A stretch of 64,000 nucleotides of DNA from JAFGHJ01 sp964534175 (GTDB lineage: Bacteria > Hydrothermota > UBA3072). Below the pieces are notes generated by a model. That model saw nothing but the letters and a program-made list of their open reading frames with translations. It did not search any database and was not told the origin of the DNA. The position numbers were made by a program, and so were the translations under genes. This document shows, in pieces, positions 25,512-35,200 of the stretch (positions are counted from its first letter, which is position 1; each line of letters starts with the position of its first letter). The stretch is taken from NCBI GenBank assembly GCA_964534175.1, contig CAZHNS010000003.1, positions 62,001 through 126,000 on the forward strand, given 5' to 3'.

Positions 25512-25534
25512 ATTTTGTGTCTTCGTGGCTAAAA

Positions 25535-26050
25535 TTATTTTTCTTTATTAAACATTTTCTCCGCGGGGCAGTTGATTTCTCTTTGCTTACAATATTTACA
25601 CGCTAGAGAGCCACGAACGAGTTCGTTGCCTTTAGAAACGAGTAAAAAAAGTAAAATTACGAATAATAATAATAACCAATTAAAATCCATAATCAATCTT
25701 ACTATCCCTATTATCACGGGTATTATAGCGACAAGCATATCGGGTATAAGGTCTTTCCAGGTTATATTGTCGGACCAAGCGAATTTTTTTATGTCCCCCT
25801 TTTTGAAGAACAAGGAACATAATTTACCTTTTCCGAAAGCACATCTTTTGCCATAGTAATAGCAATTAATACAGCTTTTTCGAAGAAGACGGACTTCCAA
25901 AAAGACAATATACGCAAGATAGATTAGCAGCCAGATTATTCCGAGCGGTTTGATTATTATTATACCAATTGTGTAGATGGATAATTGTAAGAGGTTCGAA
26001 ATGATTATAATCCAGTAAGGATAATTTTCAAAACATTCAAATTCTTTCAT
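25535..26050 (-). CDS. Membrane protein with paired CxxC clusters, family unknown
   Basis: 171 residues. Two hydrophobic hairpins (about 14-50 and 107-140) flank a soluble loop with SCINCYYYGKRCAFGKGKLC (residues about 59-78), and the C-terminus has ACKYCKQREINC. Six or more Cys in CxxC-like spacing on the same predicted side suggest a metal or Fe-S site. I recall similar CxNCYYYGxxCAFGxGxC proteins in archaea and anaerobic bacteria as conserved hypotheticals, so this is likely a real family of unknown function. No RBS of note precedes the ATG. Confidence 0.65.
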   Translation of the reverse strand: MKEFECFENYPYWIIIISNLLQLSIYTIGIIIIKPLGIIWLLIYLAYIVFLEVRLLRKSCINCYYYGKRCAFGKGKLCSLFFKKGDIKKFAWSDNITWKDLIPDMLVAIIPVIIGIVRLIMDFNWLLLLFVILLFLLVSKGNELVRGSLACKYCKQREINCPAEKMFNKEK

Positions 26051-26156
26051 ATATAAATTATAAAAATTATTGATTTAATGTCAATTGTTTTTTTAATATT
26101 CCTTGAAACAAATAACAGACTCTCACGTCTAACTAATAAATAAACGGAGGTTAAAA

Positions 26157-26225
26157 ATGAAATTAACAAATAAAAGATTCGGAAAATTCAGAGAAGAGTA
26201 TCAAATAGCAGACGAGTTAAAGTAG
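26157..26225 (+). CDS. Possible 22-residue micro-peptide
   Basis: ATG 26157 follows a strong ACGGAGG with seven-base spacing. The frame encodes 22 mostly charged residues (starts MKLTNKRF, ends ADELK) and stops with TAG at 26223-26225. A rho-independent terminator begins 25 bp later, so the whole 26.1-26.28 kb segment has the layout of a tiny transcription unit. There is no homology I can name; it could also be a leader or the remnant of a longer gene. Confidence 0.4.
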   Translation: MKLTNKRFGKFREEYQIADELK

Positions 26226-26247
26226 AAAACGAAAAATTGAGGAGAAT

Positions 26248-26277
26248 AAAAAAGGCGGGTTCTTCCCCGCCTTTTTT
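26248..26277. terminator. Bidirectional rho-independent terminator
   Basis: A-run, GGCGGG (26254-26259), loop TTCTTC, CCCGCC (26266-26271), then six T. Because the stem is flanked by A and T runs it can serve both the small plus-strand unit and the convergent minus-strand T9SS gene ending at 26297. Confidence 0.9.
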
Positions 26278-26296
26278 GTTTTGATTATGTCTGTAT

Positions 26297-28927
26297 CTAT
26301 TTAATCAACACCATTTTTTGTTTTTCGCTTTTATTATCCGATGATACACTTATAAAATACGCGCCATTGGGAAGATTGCTCATATCGATATTTAGATCAT
26401 AAGTGCCCTGTCTGTCTCCTACAATTTTTTCATCCAACCTTATTCCAGCTGTATTGAAAATCTTAAGTTTAACTTGTTCGGAAGCTGAATTGACGAATGA
26501 AATATTGCAGATTCCCTTGCTTATTGGGGAAACTTTAAGGTCAAATTTACCGTTTTCTGACTTGATGTCATTGTCTTCATCGATTCCGGCAGATGCGCGT
26601 AACTTACCCCAGATGCGTATGGCATTCGCGGGATTATCGTTGATGTCTTCTGCCCAGTTTGGGAAAACAACCAGTATTTGAGAACCTCCGCCACTGGCGG
26701 CAGCAGGATTTGTTTGGTATGGTTCTATATCAAAAGATGCGATTGGATATATTTCGATTATTGATCCGCCGGTGTTCACCGCTGCTCCCAGTACATTCTG
26801 AACTGTTTCGCTTTGACTATTTTGGCAGCCTACAAGATAGTTTGTACCGTCGAAAACAATAAATGTTAATGATTGGGTCCCTGAATATGGAATAATGGGA
26901 ACTCCGGAAGCATCGAGAACAGTGCCGTTTTGATGAACCCTTGCCCCGTATATATCGGACGCGTTGCTGGTACGTCTGTCTTCCCATGCTACAAGATAAT
27001 TCGTTCCGTCAAATGCTACTGCCGGTAGATACTGTCCATTGTCGGCTGTTGAAATAGCGATACTGCTCGCGTCGATTGGATTTCCGGATTGATTTACTCT
27101 TACACCATATATATCCTCCTCAAAAGTACCGGAGCTATTATCATACCATACTACAAGGTAATTGGTTCCGTCAAAGGCGACCGAGGGATAATCCTGCGCG
27201 AGAGCATCATCGGATATTACAGTTCCGGAAGGACTTAGAAGGCTGCCGTCCGGTTCTACGAGTGTACCGTAAATATCACGGGCACCATAACCATTACGTT
27301 CGTCTGACCATACTACTAGAAAGTTTGTGCCGTCAAAAGCAACGGAAGGGTATCTCTGTCTGCCTGTTGCAGTAGAAATGGCAATTCCTGGCGGATCGAG
27401 AACATTTCCGGATGTAGTAACGCGGGCGCCATAAATATCGTTAGTACCACTTCGGTCATCCTGCCATACGACCAGATAAGTAGAATCGTTATCAAAAGCG
27501 ACCGCGGGGTAACTTTGATTTCCTGTACTTGTGGAAATCGCTATCGCGTCCTCATTAAGTTGTTCTCCCGAAGCATCGATAAGCATTCCATATATGTCTG
27601 GAGAGAATCCTCCGCTTCGAGCTTCCTCCCAGACTACAAGATAATTTGTTCCGTCGGACGCGACTGCGGGGTTACTCTGGGACTGAGCAGAAGACGAAAT
27701 TAGAATTCCATCTCCGTCGGTTACTGTACCTGATGAGCTTATCCGGCAACCGTAAATATCAGTATAACCTCCGTTTCGGTTGTCTCTCCATGCAGCTAGC
27801 CATTGACCGCTGTAAGATATTACTGCTGGTGCTACCTGTTGAGCATCAATATTGACAATAGGAATGCCCGATGGATCCTGGACTGTTCCTGATGTGTTTA
27901 CCCTGGTACCGTATATATCGGGATTGCCCGCCACATCTCTATTGTCATACCATACCACGAGATAGTTTGTACCGTCGAAGCTTACGGAAGGCATGTACTG
28001 GTAATCTGCTGCAGTTGATATTGCGATTCCTGCCGGGTTAAGGACAGTTCCGTCTGTATCAAGAAGAGTACCATAAATATTGTAGTCGGAGCCCGATCGC
28101 TTGTCATACCAGACAACGAGATAATTTGTGCCGTCAAAGTCGATGGAAGGACGATTTTGTTCATCGGAAGCGATTGAAATCTCGATTCCGGACGGATCGA
28201 GGACAATACCGTCTTGATCTACCCGTGACCCGTAGATATCGTAAGTACCGTTTCGCTTGTCCTGCCATACCACCATATAATTGGTTCCGTCAAAAGAAAC
28301 GTCGGGAAAATATTTGATAGAGTCAGTAACCGATATGGCAATTCCCTCGTTGAGTACAGTACCATCTTGAGCAACTCTTGCGCCGTAGATATCATAAGAG
28401 GAACCGCCCCTGCTGTCATACCAGACTACAAGATAATTGGTTCCGTCGAAAGCAACTCTTGGACTCATCTGAGAGCCGGCCGCGTCGCTGACTGCAAAGG
28501 GCTCATCATCTAAAAGTTCTCCCTCTTTAGAAACTCTTGCACCATAAATATTATGCGGGTTAGCTCCCTCTCTATCATGCCATACTACAAGATAATTAGT
28601 TCCGTCGAAAGCAACGTCCGGGTAAGGATCAGTGTAGTCGCATTTTGCGATTAATATACCGGCGGGATCGAGAAGATTACCGTTTTCGTCGATTCGAGCT
28701 CCATAGATATCCCAACCCCCGGCACGGCAATCATTCCAGACGACAAACGCCGTTGTATCGTCGGTCGCAATACGTGAACCAGCCTGGTTTTTTATAGCCG
28801 GAACATACACAAGAGTCGTATCGATTAAAAATCCGCCAGCTCGGAGATCCCTTGATTGTGGCCAAATATTTACCGTTGCAAGAAAAGTAAATAACAGAAT
28901 AGCAATAGCAATCAATTTTTTATTCAT
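26297..28927 (-). CDS. Secreted repeat protein with T9SS C-terminal sorting domain
   Basis: 876 residues. A signal peptide (IAILLFTFLATVNIWPQ) is followed by about 14 tandem units of 50-60 residues built on FDGTNYLVVWxDxRxG ... DIYGxRVxxxGTVLDPxGIxIS; the last two are degenerate. The final about 85 residues (GKFDLKVSPISKG ... LPNGAYFISVSSDNKSEKQKMVLIK) are a type A T9SS sorting domain. The repeats probably form a beta-propeller or beta-solenoid displayed on or released from the cell surface. Function unknown. The DNA repeats make this a likely site for unit gain and loss. Confidence 0.88.
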   Translation of the reverse strand: MNKKLIAIAILLFTFLATVNIWPQSRDLRAGGFLIDTTLVYVPAIKNQAGSRIATDDTTAFVVWNDCRAGGWDIYGARIDENGNLLDPAGILIAKCDYTDPYPDVAFDGTNYLVVWHDREGANPHNIYGARVSKEGELLDDEPFAVSDAAGSQMSPRVAFDGTNYLVVWYDSRGGSSYDIYGARVAQDGTVLNEGIAISVTDSIKYFPDVSFDGTNYMVVWQDKRNGTYDIYGSRVDQDGIVLDPSGIEISIASDEQNRPSIDFDGTNYLVVWYDKRSGSDYNIYGTLLDTDGTVLNPAGIAISTAADYQYMPSVSFDGTNYLVVWYDNRDVAGNPDIYGTRVNTSGTVQDPSGIPIVNIDAQQVAPAVISYSGQWLAAWRDNRNGGYTDIYGCRISSSGTVTDGDGILISSSAQSQSNPAVASDGTNYLVVWEEARSGGFSPDIYGMLIDASGEQLNEDAIAISTSTGNQSYPAVAFDNDSTYLVVWQDDRSGTNDIYGARVTTSGNVLDPPGIAISTATGRQRYPSVAFDGTNFLVVWSDERNGYGARDIYGTLVEPDGSLLSPSGTVISDDALAQDYPSVAFDGTNYLVVWYDNSSGTFEEDIYGVRVNQSGNPIDASSIAISTADNGQYLPAVAFDGTNYLVAWEDRRTSNASDIYGARVHQNGTVLDASGVPIIPYSGTQSLTFIVFDGTNYLVGCQNSQSETVQNVLGAAVNTGGSIIEIYPIASFDIEPYQTNPAAASGGGSQILVVFPNWAEDINDNPANAIRIWGKLRASAGIDEDNDIKSENGKFDLKVSPISKGICNISFVNSASEQVKLKIFNTAGIRLDEKIVGDRQGTYDLNIDMSNLPNGAYFISVSSDNKSEKQKMVLIK

Positions 28928-28973
28928 TAAAGCCTCCTTTTTGTTTTTTAACTTAGTATATAAATGTAATGTT

Positions 28974-29002
28974 ATTGTACTGTTTTTTTATTATTTAGTC
29001 AA
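28974..29002 (-). promoter_or_regulatory. Predicted promoter of the T9SS repeat protein
   Basis: On the minus strand: TTGACT (29002-28997), 17-bp spacer, TACAAT (28979-28974), about 47 bp before the start codon, with AGGAGGC as RBS. Confidence 0.55.
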
Positions 29003-29011
29003 GAGTTTTTT

Positions 29012-29085
29012 AATGGTTAGTCTGTTAGTGTGTTAGGCTGTTTTTTTTACGCACTAACGCACCAACCGACCAACGGACTAACTGG
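29012..29085. repeat. Degenerate inverted repeat of the GTTAGTCTGTTAG type
   Basis: GGTTAGTCTGTTAGTGTGTTAGG faces CACTAACGCACCAACCGACCAACGGACTAAC across a T-rich centre. The rest of the 28928-29204 gap holds only promoter-like sequence. Confidence 0.65.
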
Positions 29086-29114
29086 GTTGCATTGTGTATT
29101 GGGAGATAAAGGGG

Positions 29115-29142
29115 TTGACATGGAAATCATATACCTTAAGAT
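29115..29142 (+). promoter_or_regulatory. Predicted promoter of the 29205 gene
   Basis: Perfect TTGACA (29115-29120), 16-bp spacer, weak -10 TAAGAT (29137-29142). AAAAGGGAGGG precedes the ATG at 29205. Confidence 0.45.
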
Positions 29143-29204
29143 TACAACAATCTGGAAAGAAATAATTATAACTAAATTCTAAATAAAGGAAAAAGGGAGG
29201 GAAA

Positions 29205-29714
29205 ATGAAAATTTTAAAAAGAGTTTTAATCGTGATTGGTGTTCTGATTGCTTTGATGGTTATTGCTTTTGGAGTTTATTTGCTGGTTAATCGTCAGAGT
29301 GTTGCAGAGCCTTTCGAAGTAGGTTCTCCCGACTCGGCCAGGAAAATTTTGATTGTCACACAGGGTAGCGATTATAAAAATCTTATGGTAGATACTCTTA
29401 TTTCCCGGTTAAAAGGAGAGGACGTTTATATAAGCGTAATAGATATATCAGGATTAAACGAAATTTCTCAGGAAGATTGGGACGCGGAGATTATCATTCA
29501 CACCACTGAAGGTTATAGATTGCCCGAGAGTGTTAAGGAATATCTTTTGCGAATAGAAAACCCTGATGAGGTTATGCTTCTTATTACTTCGGGTAGCGGA
29601 GAATGGAAGCCGGAAGATTGTAAGGTCGATGTCCTTACTTCAGCTTCGAGAGTTACCGATATACCTGAAAAGGCAAATTATATAAAAGATAAAATAAATT
29701 CACTTTTTGAGTGA
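29205..29714 (+). CDS. Membrane-anchored flavodoxin-like-fold protein
   Basis: 169 residues: one N-terminal transmembrane anchor (VLIVIGVLIALMVIAFGVYLLV), then a soluble alpha/beta domain beginning KILIVTQGSDYKNLMVDTLISRL and containing DAEIIIHTTEG and VMLLITSGSGEWKPED. The strand-loop-helix order resembles flavodoxin-like proteins, but the FMN phosphate loop is not the canonical T/S-x-T-G-x-T. The soluble domain would face the periplasm. Role unknown; single gene convergent with the next. Confidence 0.65.
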   Translation: MKILKRVLIVIGVLIALMVIAFGVYLLVNRQSVAEPFEVGSPDSARKILIVTQGSDYKNLMVDTLISRLKGEDVYISVIDISGLNEISQEDWDAEIIIHTTEGYRLPESVKEYLLRIENPDEVMLLITSGSGEWKPEDCKVDVLTSASRVTDIPEKANYIKDKINSLFE

Positions 29715-29725
29715 TAAAGACTAAA

Positions 29726-30070
29726 TTAGCTTTTTAGAGCGCCACCTACCGCTCCGCCTATAAGGCCGAGTAATCCGCAGTACAGCATAGCGACAATAAT
29801 AGTGCCGCCCGATATGGCGCCTAAAATTACTCCGAGTAATGCGCCCGGAGGACCTCCGAACATTGCGCCCCATACTCCACCCGCAGCGGTGAAGAATAGA
29901 GTAGCAATTACTCCTAGTATTGTTCCGCTCAAGAAACCTGCAAAAGCTCCTCTTCCGGCACCTTTAGCGATAATACCCGCAATAAAACCTGCGAGTATAT
30001 AGCCTATAACTGGAATATGCCCAAGAAATGCCATAGCTACCGCCCCTACGAAAACAGCCAGCAAAAACAT
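29726..30070 (-). CDS. Glycine-rich small membrane protein (DUF5518-like)
   Basis: 114 residues, almost wholly hydrophobic with Gly/Ala spacing: GHIPVIGYILAGFIAGIIAKGAGRGAFAGFLSG, then a Gly-rich hairpin (GGVWGAMFGGPPGALLGVILGAISGG) and a last helix ending GGAVGGALKS. The pattern IAGIIAKG...GAFAGFLSG is typical of DUF5518-type proteins in archaea and bacteria. An AGGAGG RBS precedes the ATG. Function unknown. Confidence 0.7.
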   Translation of the reverse strand: MFLLAVFVGAVAMAFLGHIPVIGYILAGFIAGIIAKGAGRGAFAGFLSGTILGVIATLFFTAAGGVWGAMFGGPPGALLGVILGAISGGTIIVAMLYCGLLGLIGGAVGGALKS

Positions 30071-30149
30071 TACAACCTCCTTAAATTTTTTCTTATTTTA
30101 TTCCTGTACTGTTATCTGTCAAGTAGGAAATCTCCTATCCTTATTCCAT

Positions 30150-30310
30150 TTTTTACCACAGAGAACACAGAGAAACACAGAGAAAAAAAGGAATACGTTG
30201 TTGTTTAAAACCCTCCCCACAGCCCTAAAATTAGCTACTGATTTACACGGATAAGCACGGATTTTTTTTGTTTTTTTCTTCCTAACTTACTAACATTCTA
30301 ACGATCTAAC
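30150..30310. repeat. Cluster of family A half-arms and CTAAC-type repeats
   Basis: Contains ACCACAGAGAACACAGAGAA (about 30156), CTGATTTACACGGATAAG (about 30238) and CTAACTTACTAACATTCTAA (about 30282). No gene is seen in 30071-30315. Confidence 0.6.
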
Positions 30311-30315
30311 TGTTA

Positions 30316-31737
30316 TTATTTAATAATTAGTAACTTGTAGCTTTTTCCTGAATTATGAACTTTAACTATGAAAATTCCTGAAGGAAGTTTATTTATATCT
30401 GTAATAGCAATTTTTCTTCCTGTTACGGAAAAGATACTTATTTCCTCTGTGTAAACTAATCTTTGTATGTCTGGCAGGAATAAAGTATTTTTTCTACTTT
30501 CCAGTAATTCTTCTACCGGCTGGTGATTTGGGAAGAGATCATTCCATTTGTACCACTGTGGAGAAAAGTAGGAAGCATCATGCGCGGAATCCGCGAATGA
30601 AACCGCGAATAGTGAATCATTTGGCAGGAAAAAAAGTGTGTGCAAAGTATTTTCGCACGCCAAGGATTTCATTAAATTTTCCATTCTATTGAAAGTTATA
30701 TCTGGGTTAGTCCGCAGTGAATCTAAGACGGTATAGTATCGCGAGTCGAACAAAGGTGCATAATTAACTTCTTCGTGATTTAAGGCTAAGAGATACCATG
30801 GGTAAAGATTTTCGTCATTTTCAGAGGTTCTGAAGGTATCTCCTGATTCGTTGACACACTCTAAAACGGCTGCCGAAATTGTTGAAGAATCTACGTATGG
30901 TATAACTGTATGCAAAAGCCATGCGCCGCCGTTATTCACTTCGAGAACTTTTTCGTATGCGTCTCGAAAGTTTACTATATGGTCTTTGTTATAATCGGAA
31001 ATTTCGAGGATTTCCCTCAAGATAAATTGCATAGGCATAACTCTTGGTTTTTTATTTGGAGTGCTAGTATGATAACCGGCGTTTATTGCCAAAGTGAGCA
31101 TATCTTCGTTTACTCCTGAAATAGTCGAAATTATTCCCGGAAAACCAAAACCTACCCAGGCTTTTCCGCTATCGGGTTCGAAAGTCATTATGAGTCCTCG
31201 TTCTGCATCACTCATTTCGTGGGTTAAATCAAGATTTCTTCCCAGAATAATGTTTCCTTTTATTAAAGTATCGTTTATGGTTGCCTTACCCCAGGCAGAA
31301 AGAGAACTGCAGCCGAGGCTCTCTATGCTTAAAAAAACATAGTTTATATCGAATGTTGAATTTCCAAGTAGAATGTCGATTACATCCAGGTCACGGAGCA
31401 GTTCGGGAATATAAATATCCTCTCCAGAGGCTATTATTCCGTCTATTATTCCTTCGGCTTCTTTTTGATATTTTTTGGGAACAGTGAAGTAATTCCTATA
31501 ATTTAGATGCAAATACTCGTATTCAAAGTAAGATAAATCAATGATTTGAAAGCAAAATTCAGTAAGAAAATCAACTATTCTTTTATTTAATAGATATCCC
31601 TGTGCAAATCCCATTTCATAGTTGTTTCCCCAGACATTAAGAATCTCCTGCTCTCCATTGTATCGGAGAGAACCATTGATTGCAGTAGCTTCAGAAGTTA
31701 TAATTAGGAAGGACAAGATAAGAATGAATTTTTTCAT
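30316..31737 (-). CDS. Secreted C45-type (acyl-CoA:6-APA acyltransferase-like) hydrolase with T9SS tail
   Basis: 473 residues. Signal peptide FILILSFLIITSEATA. The N-domain has NNYEMGFAQGYLLNKRI (the family YEMG..QG motif). The catalytic N-terminal nucleophile would be C143 in ESLGCSSLSAWGKATINDTLIKG, followed by ILGRNLDL, which matches C45/Ntn-hydrolase proteins that self-cleave before Cys. The C-terminal about 45 residues (ISIFSVTGRKIAITDINKLPSGIFIVKVHNSGK) are a T9SS sorting domain, so the enzyme is exported. The substrate is unknown; amides or acyl peptides are plausible. It lies 22 bp upstream, on the minus strand, of nothing else; the DUF192 gene ends just before its start. Confidence 0.88.
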   Translation of the reverse strand: MKKFILILSFLIITSEATAINGSLRYNGEQEILNVWGNNYEMGFAQGYLLNKRIVDFLTEFCFQIIDLSYFEYEYLHLNYRNYFTVPKKYQKEAEGIIDGIIASGEDIYIPELLRDLDVIDILLGNSTFDINYVFLSIESLGCSSLSAWGKATINDTLIKGNIILGRNLDLTHEMSDAERGLIMTFEPDSGKAWVGFGFPGIISTISGVNEDMLTLAINAGYHTSTPNKKPRVMPMQFILREILEISDYNKDHIVNFRDAYEKVLEVNNGGAWLLHTVIPYVDSSTISAAVLECVNESGDTFRTSENDENLYPWYLLALNHEEVNYAPLFDSRYYTVLDSLRTNPDITFNRMENLMKSLACENTLHTLFFLPNDSLFAVSFADSAHDASYFSPQWYKWNDLFPNHQPVEELLESRKNTLFLPDIQRLVYTEEISIFSVTGRKIAITDINKLPSGIFIVKVHNSGKSYKLLIIK

Positions 31738-31759
31738 TCCTGATTTTTAGTGTAAATAA

Positions 31760-32242
31760 TTAATTGCTGAATTGGTCAAGATTGATTCTGATATCTGCTG
31801 TTATTTCATGTTCATCAAACCATCCCCCTATCATCTCAAGAGCGTATTTTATGGTTGTTGATTGGGAAGGGTAGGTTGTTAAGGATTCCGGAGGTGTATC
31901 TAAAGGCTCTTTTTCCATTGTAATTATTTCTGAAATTGTTCCGTCTGATTCTATATATGCGAGGTCTATGTCAAAGTTGCATCCTTTCATCCAGAAAACT
32001 CTTCTGCTTTCGTTTGGAAAAACAAATAACATTCCGTGGTTCACTGCCAGTGTGTCTCTATAGGATAATCCCATTTCCCACTCTTCTGGTGAATCTGCTA
32101 CTTCTACCTGTATTATTTGTTCACCTACTTCTATATTCCAGGTATCGTTCTCATCTGGAACCGAACTGTTACATCCAGTGAAAGATACAAATAAAAAAAG
32201 AAATAATATTGGAATTTTACTTTTGCTAAGAAATGATTTCAT
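31760..32242 (-). CDS. DUF192-family lipoprotein
   Basis: 160 residues. Lipoprotein signal peptide with lipobox FTGC (C24). The DUF192 core follows: VEVADSPEEWEMGLSYRD, GMLFVFPNESRRVFWMKGCNFDIDLAYIESDGTISEI and the ALEMIGGWFDEH end. The family has a small beta-barrel fold; its function is unsettled. It sits between smc and the C45 gene on the same strand with 22-27 bp gaps, suggesting one operon headed by smc. Confidence 0.88.
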   Translation of the reverse strand: MKSFLSKSKIPILFLFLFVSFTGCNSSVPDENDTWNIEVGEQIIQVEVADSPEEWEMGLSYRDTLAVNHGMLFVFPNESRRVFWMKGCNFDIDLAYIESDGTISEIITMEKEPLDTPPESLTTYPSQSTTIKYALEMIGGWFDEHEITADIRINLDQFSN

Positions 32243-32269
32243 AACTATTTCTCCCTTTTTAAGATAAAG

Positions 32270-35200
32270 TTATATTTTTTCCACATCTATCGATAAAGCT
32301 GTAGAGACACCGCTTTCTTCCATTGTTATCCCGTAGATGAAATCAGAACGTTCCATAGTTGCTCTATTGTGGGTGACTATTAGAATCTGAGAAGTCTTTG
32401 AGAATTCACGCAAGATATCGCTAAACCTCTCTATATTATTTTCATCCAGGGGGGCATCGATTTCGTCCATAATATAAATAGGCGACTGCCTTTTCCGCAT
32501 AATCGAAAGAAGAAGAGCAACAGCAGCAAGAGTCTTTTCTCCGGTGGAAAATAATTCCATGCTTTTAAGTCTTTTTCCCTTGGGCCTGACAAGAATTTCT
32601 ATGTTGGATTCGAGAATATTTGTACTGGGTAATCTTATATCGGCTGCTCCTCCGGGAGAGAGTTTACTATAAATGGATTTAAAATCTTCTTTGATGCCTA
32701 AAATTGTTTCCTTGAATTCCCTTGTTGCTTTTGTATCGATTTCTTCTATGGTTTCTTCAATATCCTTTTTGGATGAGACTAAATCGGAGCGCTCCGCCTC
32801 TATTTTATCTAATTCGGACTGCTTTTCTTCATATTGGTTTAATGCCAGTGGATTTATAGGATATAAAGAATCTATCTTCTTTTTTAGTTTTTCTATATTT
32901 TCGTCGATGTTTTCCTCTATTTCTACTTCTTCTCCCTTTATTTCTTCTCCAAATTCTTTGAATATTTCACTTTGAATACTGTCTTTTTTGTATTTTTGTT
33001 CAGACAATGCCATTTTTAATTCGGAAATTTCTTTTTCTAATTTACTGTTTTCTTCCTGCCTGGATTTATATTTAGTCTTTTTATCGGATAAGATTTCCTC
33101 TGATTTTTGTATTTTTTCGTTCAGAGAAGAATTTTTTTTCTTTAATTCCTCGAGTTTTTCTGTTTTATTCTTAATTATTATTTCCAATTCCTTAATTTCC
33201 TTTTCAAGAACGGATTTTCTATCTATTAATCTAATAGCCTCTTTAAGTCTACTTATTTCTTCTTTTGTTTCGCTTTCCCTGTCCGTAATTTTTTCTTTCT
33301 TTTTTTCTACTTTTGCGAGTTCTTTTTCGGCTTCTCCTTTTTTGTCTTGAATTTCTGTCTGCTTCTTATAATCGAGAGAAAGATTCTTCTTCGCATTTTC
33401 TTTTTCTTTTTCTTCCTCTTTAATCATTTTATTTATATCCCGGATTTCTTTCTTTGCATCATTTATATTATTCTCAATCGATTCTATTTTAACTTCTACA
33501 CGGCTGATTTCGAATTCGTATTCTGCTTTTTCAGCTGTTATCTTTTCCCTTTCGTTATTTTCTACTTTAAGCTTTTTTTCAAGTTCACTCAGAATATTTA
33601 TAATTTCGTTTCTCTTTTCTTCCAGTTTTTTAATCTGTTTTTCGTATTCTTTTTCCTTAAGAGTTAGTTCCTTTTCTTTTGCTCTTCTTATTAGTATTCC
33701 TTCTTTATTTTTAGAAAGTAAAATAAAATTATTGACTATTACGTCGCCCCTTTTTGTTACCCAGAAGCCGCCTTTTTCTTTTGCTTTTTCTAAAGCTCCT
33801 TCCAGGGTTTCCGCGAAGTTGTATTGAGAGAGTTCTTTTTTTATAAGATGAGCAAATTTTCCCGATACGACTTCCGAAAGGCTACTTTCTTTAACAGATT
33901 CTTCTTTGTCTTTTGTTGCGAATATACCACCTTTCAATGATTCTTTTTTTATGAAATTGAGTACTTCTTTCATTTCGGATGCTTTTACAACGGCACTTTT
34001 TACTCTTTCTCCGAATATGGCTTCTATTGCTGCCTCGTAGCCTTTTTTAACTTCTAAATTATCCGAAAGTGAAGGTAATCCAAACTTTGCGTTGATTTTT
34101 TTCATTTCATTTGATATTTCAATATCTCTATTCTTATAAAACTCTATTTCTTTTTTTGTCTTTTCGTTTTCAGAGGTTAGAGAGGTGAGTTTTCTTAAGC
34201 CCGCAGTCTTTTCATTTTCGTATTTTTCGATCGATTGTGCAAGGTCGTTTATTCTTTTTGTATTTTCTTTTAATCTTTTCTCAATTTCTTTTGTGTTTGA
34301 ATCTAATCCCTTTATTTTCGTATTTTCTTTCTCGATTTCTTTTTTGTATTCTTCCTGGCTTTTTAAAAGGGAAGTCACGCGTGAGCTTTGCTCTTCTTTT
34401 TTTACCGTAAGAGAGAGCTCCTTTTCTTTTAGTGTTTCGATTTCTCCTGTGATTTCTGAATATTCCTTATCTATTTCCGCTATTTTTTCTTTGTGAATTT
34501 GTATCTGGGCGTTCAACTTTGCTTCAGCTTCTTCTATATTATCCATTTCTTGTTGTAGTTCAGCTATGATGGAAGAAATGTCTTCCGGCAGGTCTTTGGT
34601 AAAATTATCTATATGTTTTAATTCGCCGGCATTTCCCGCTTTCTTTTCCCTGATGGATGATATTTCTTCCTGGGTATTCTGTATATTATTTCCTCTTTCT
34701 CTGTATTCTTCTCTATCTTCTTTTAAATCTTCTTCTCCGATTTTTATTTCGCTTTCCAATTTTTTTATTATACTACGAATCTCGTCGGTTTTTTCGGAGA
34801 GTTCTCCGATTTTATTTTCTCTTTCTTTTAATATATTTTCTATTTCTAATAACCGGTGTTTTGCTAATAAAATCGATTTTTCTTTCAATTCACTTTTATG
34901 TTTATGGTATCTTTTTGCCCTATTTGCTTCAGTTTTAAGAGAGCGGGCGATACTTCTCTTCTCGTTTAGTAGGATTTCGATTTTTTCGAGAGAATTGGAC
35001 ACGGAGTTTAACTTGTTTTGAGCTTCTTTTCTATCGCCTCTATATCTTTTTATGCCAGATATGGATTCAAAAATTTCTCTTCTCAGTTCCGAATCCGATA
35101 TAAGAAAATCTTCGACCAATCCCTGATTTAGAATAGCTGACCGCAGGCCCGTATTAGCAAACAAATCCTGAATGTCGCGAAGACGGCAAGGAGTATTGTT

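Noticed and set aside
25475..25515. CRISPR-like array
   Set aside because: The repeats are 8 bp in direct tandem with no spacers and no cas genes nearby.
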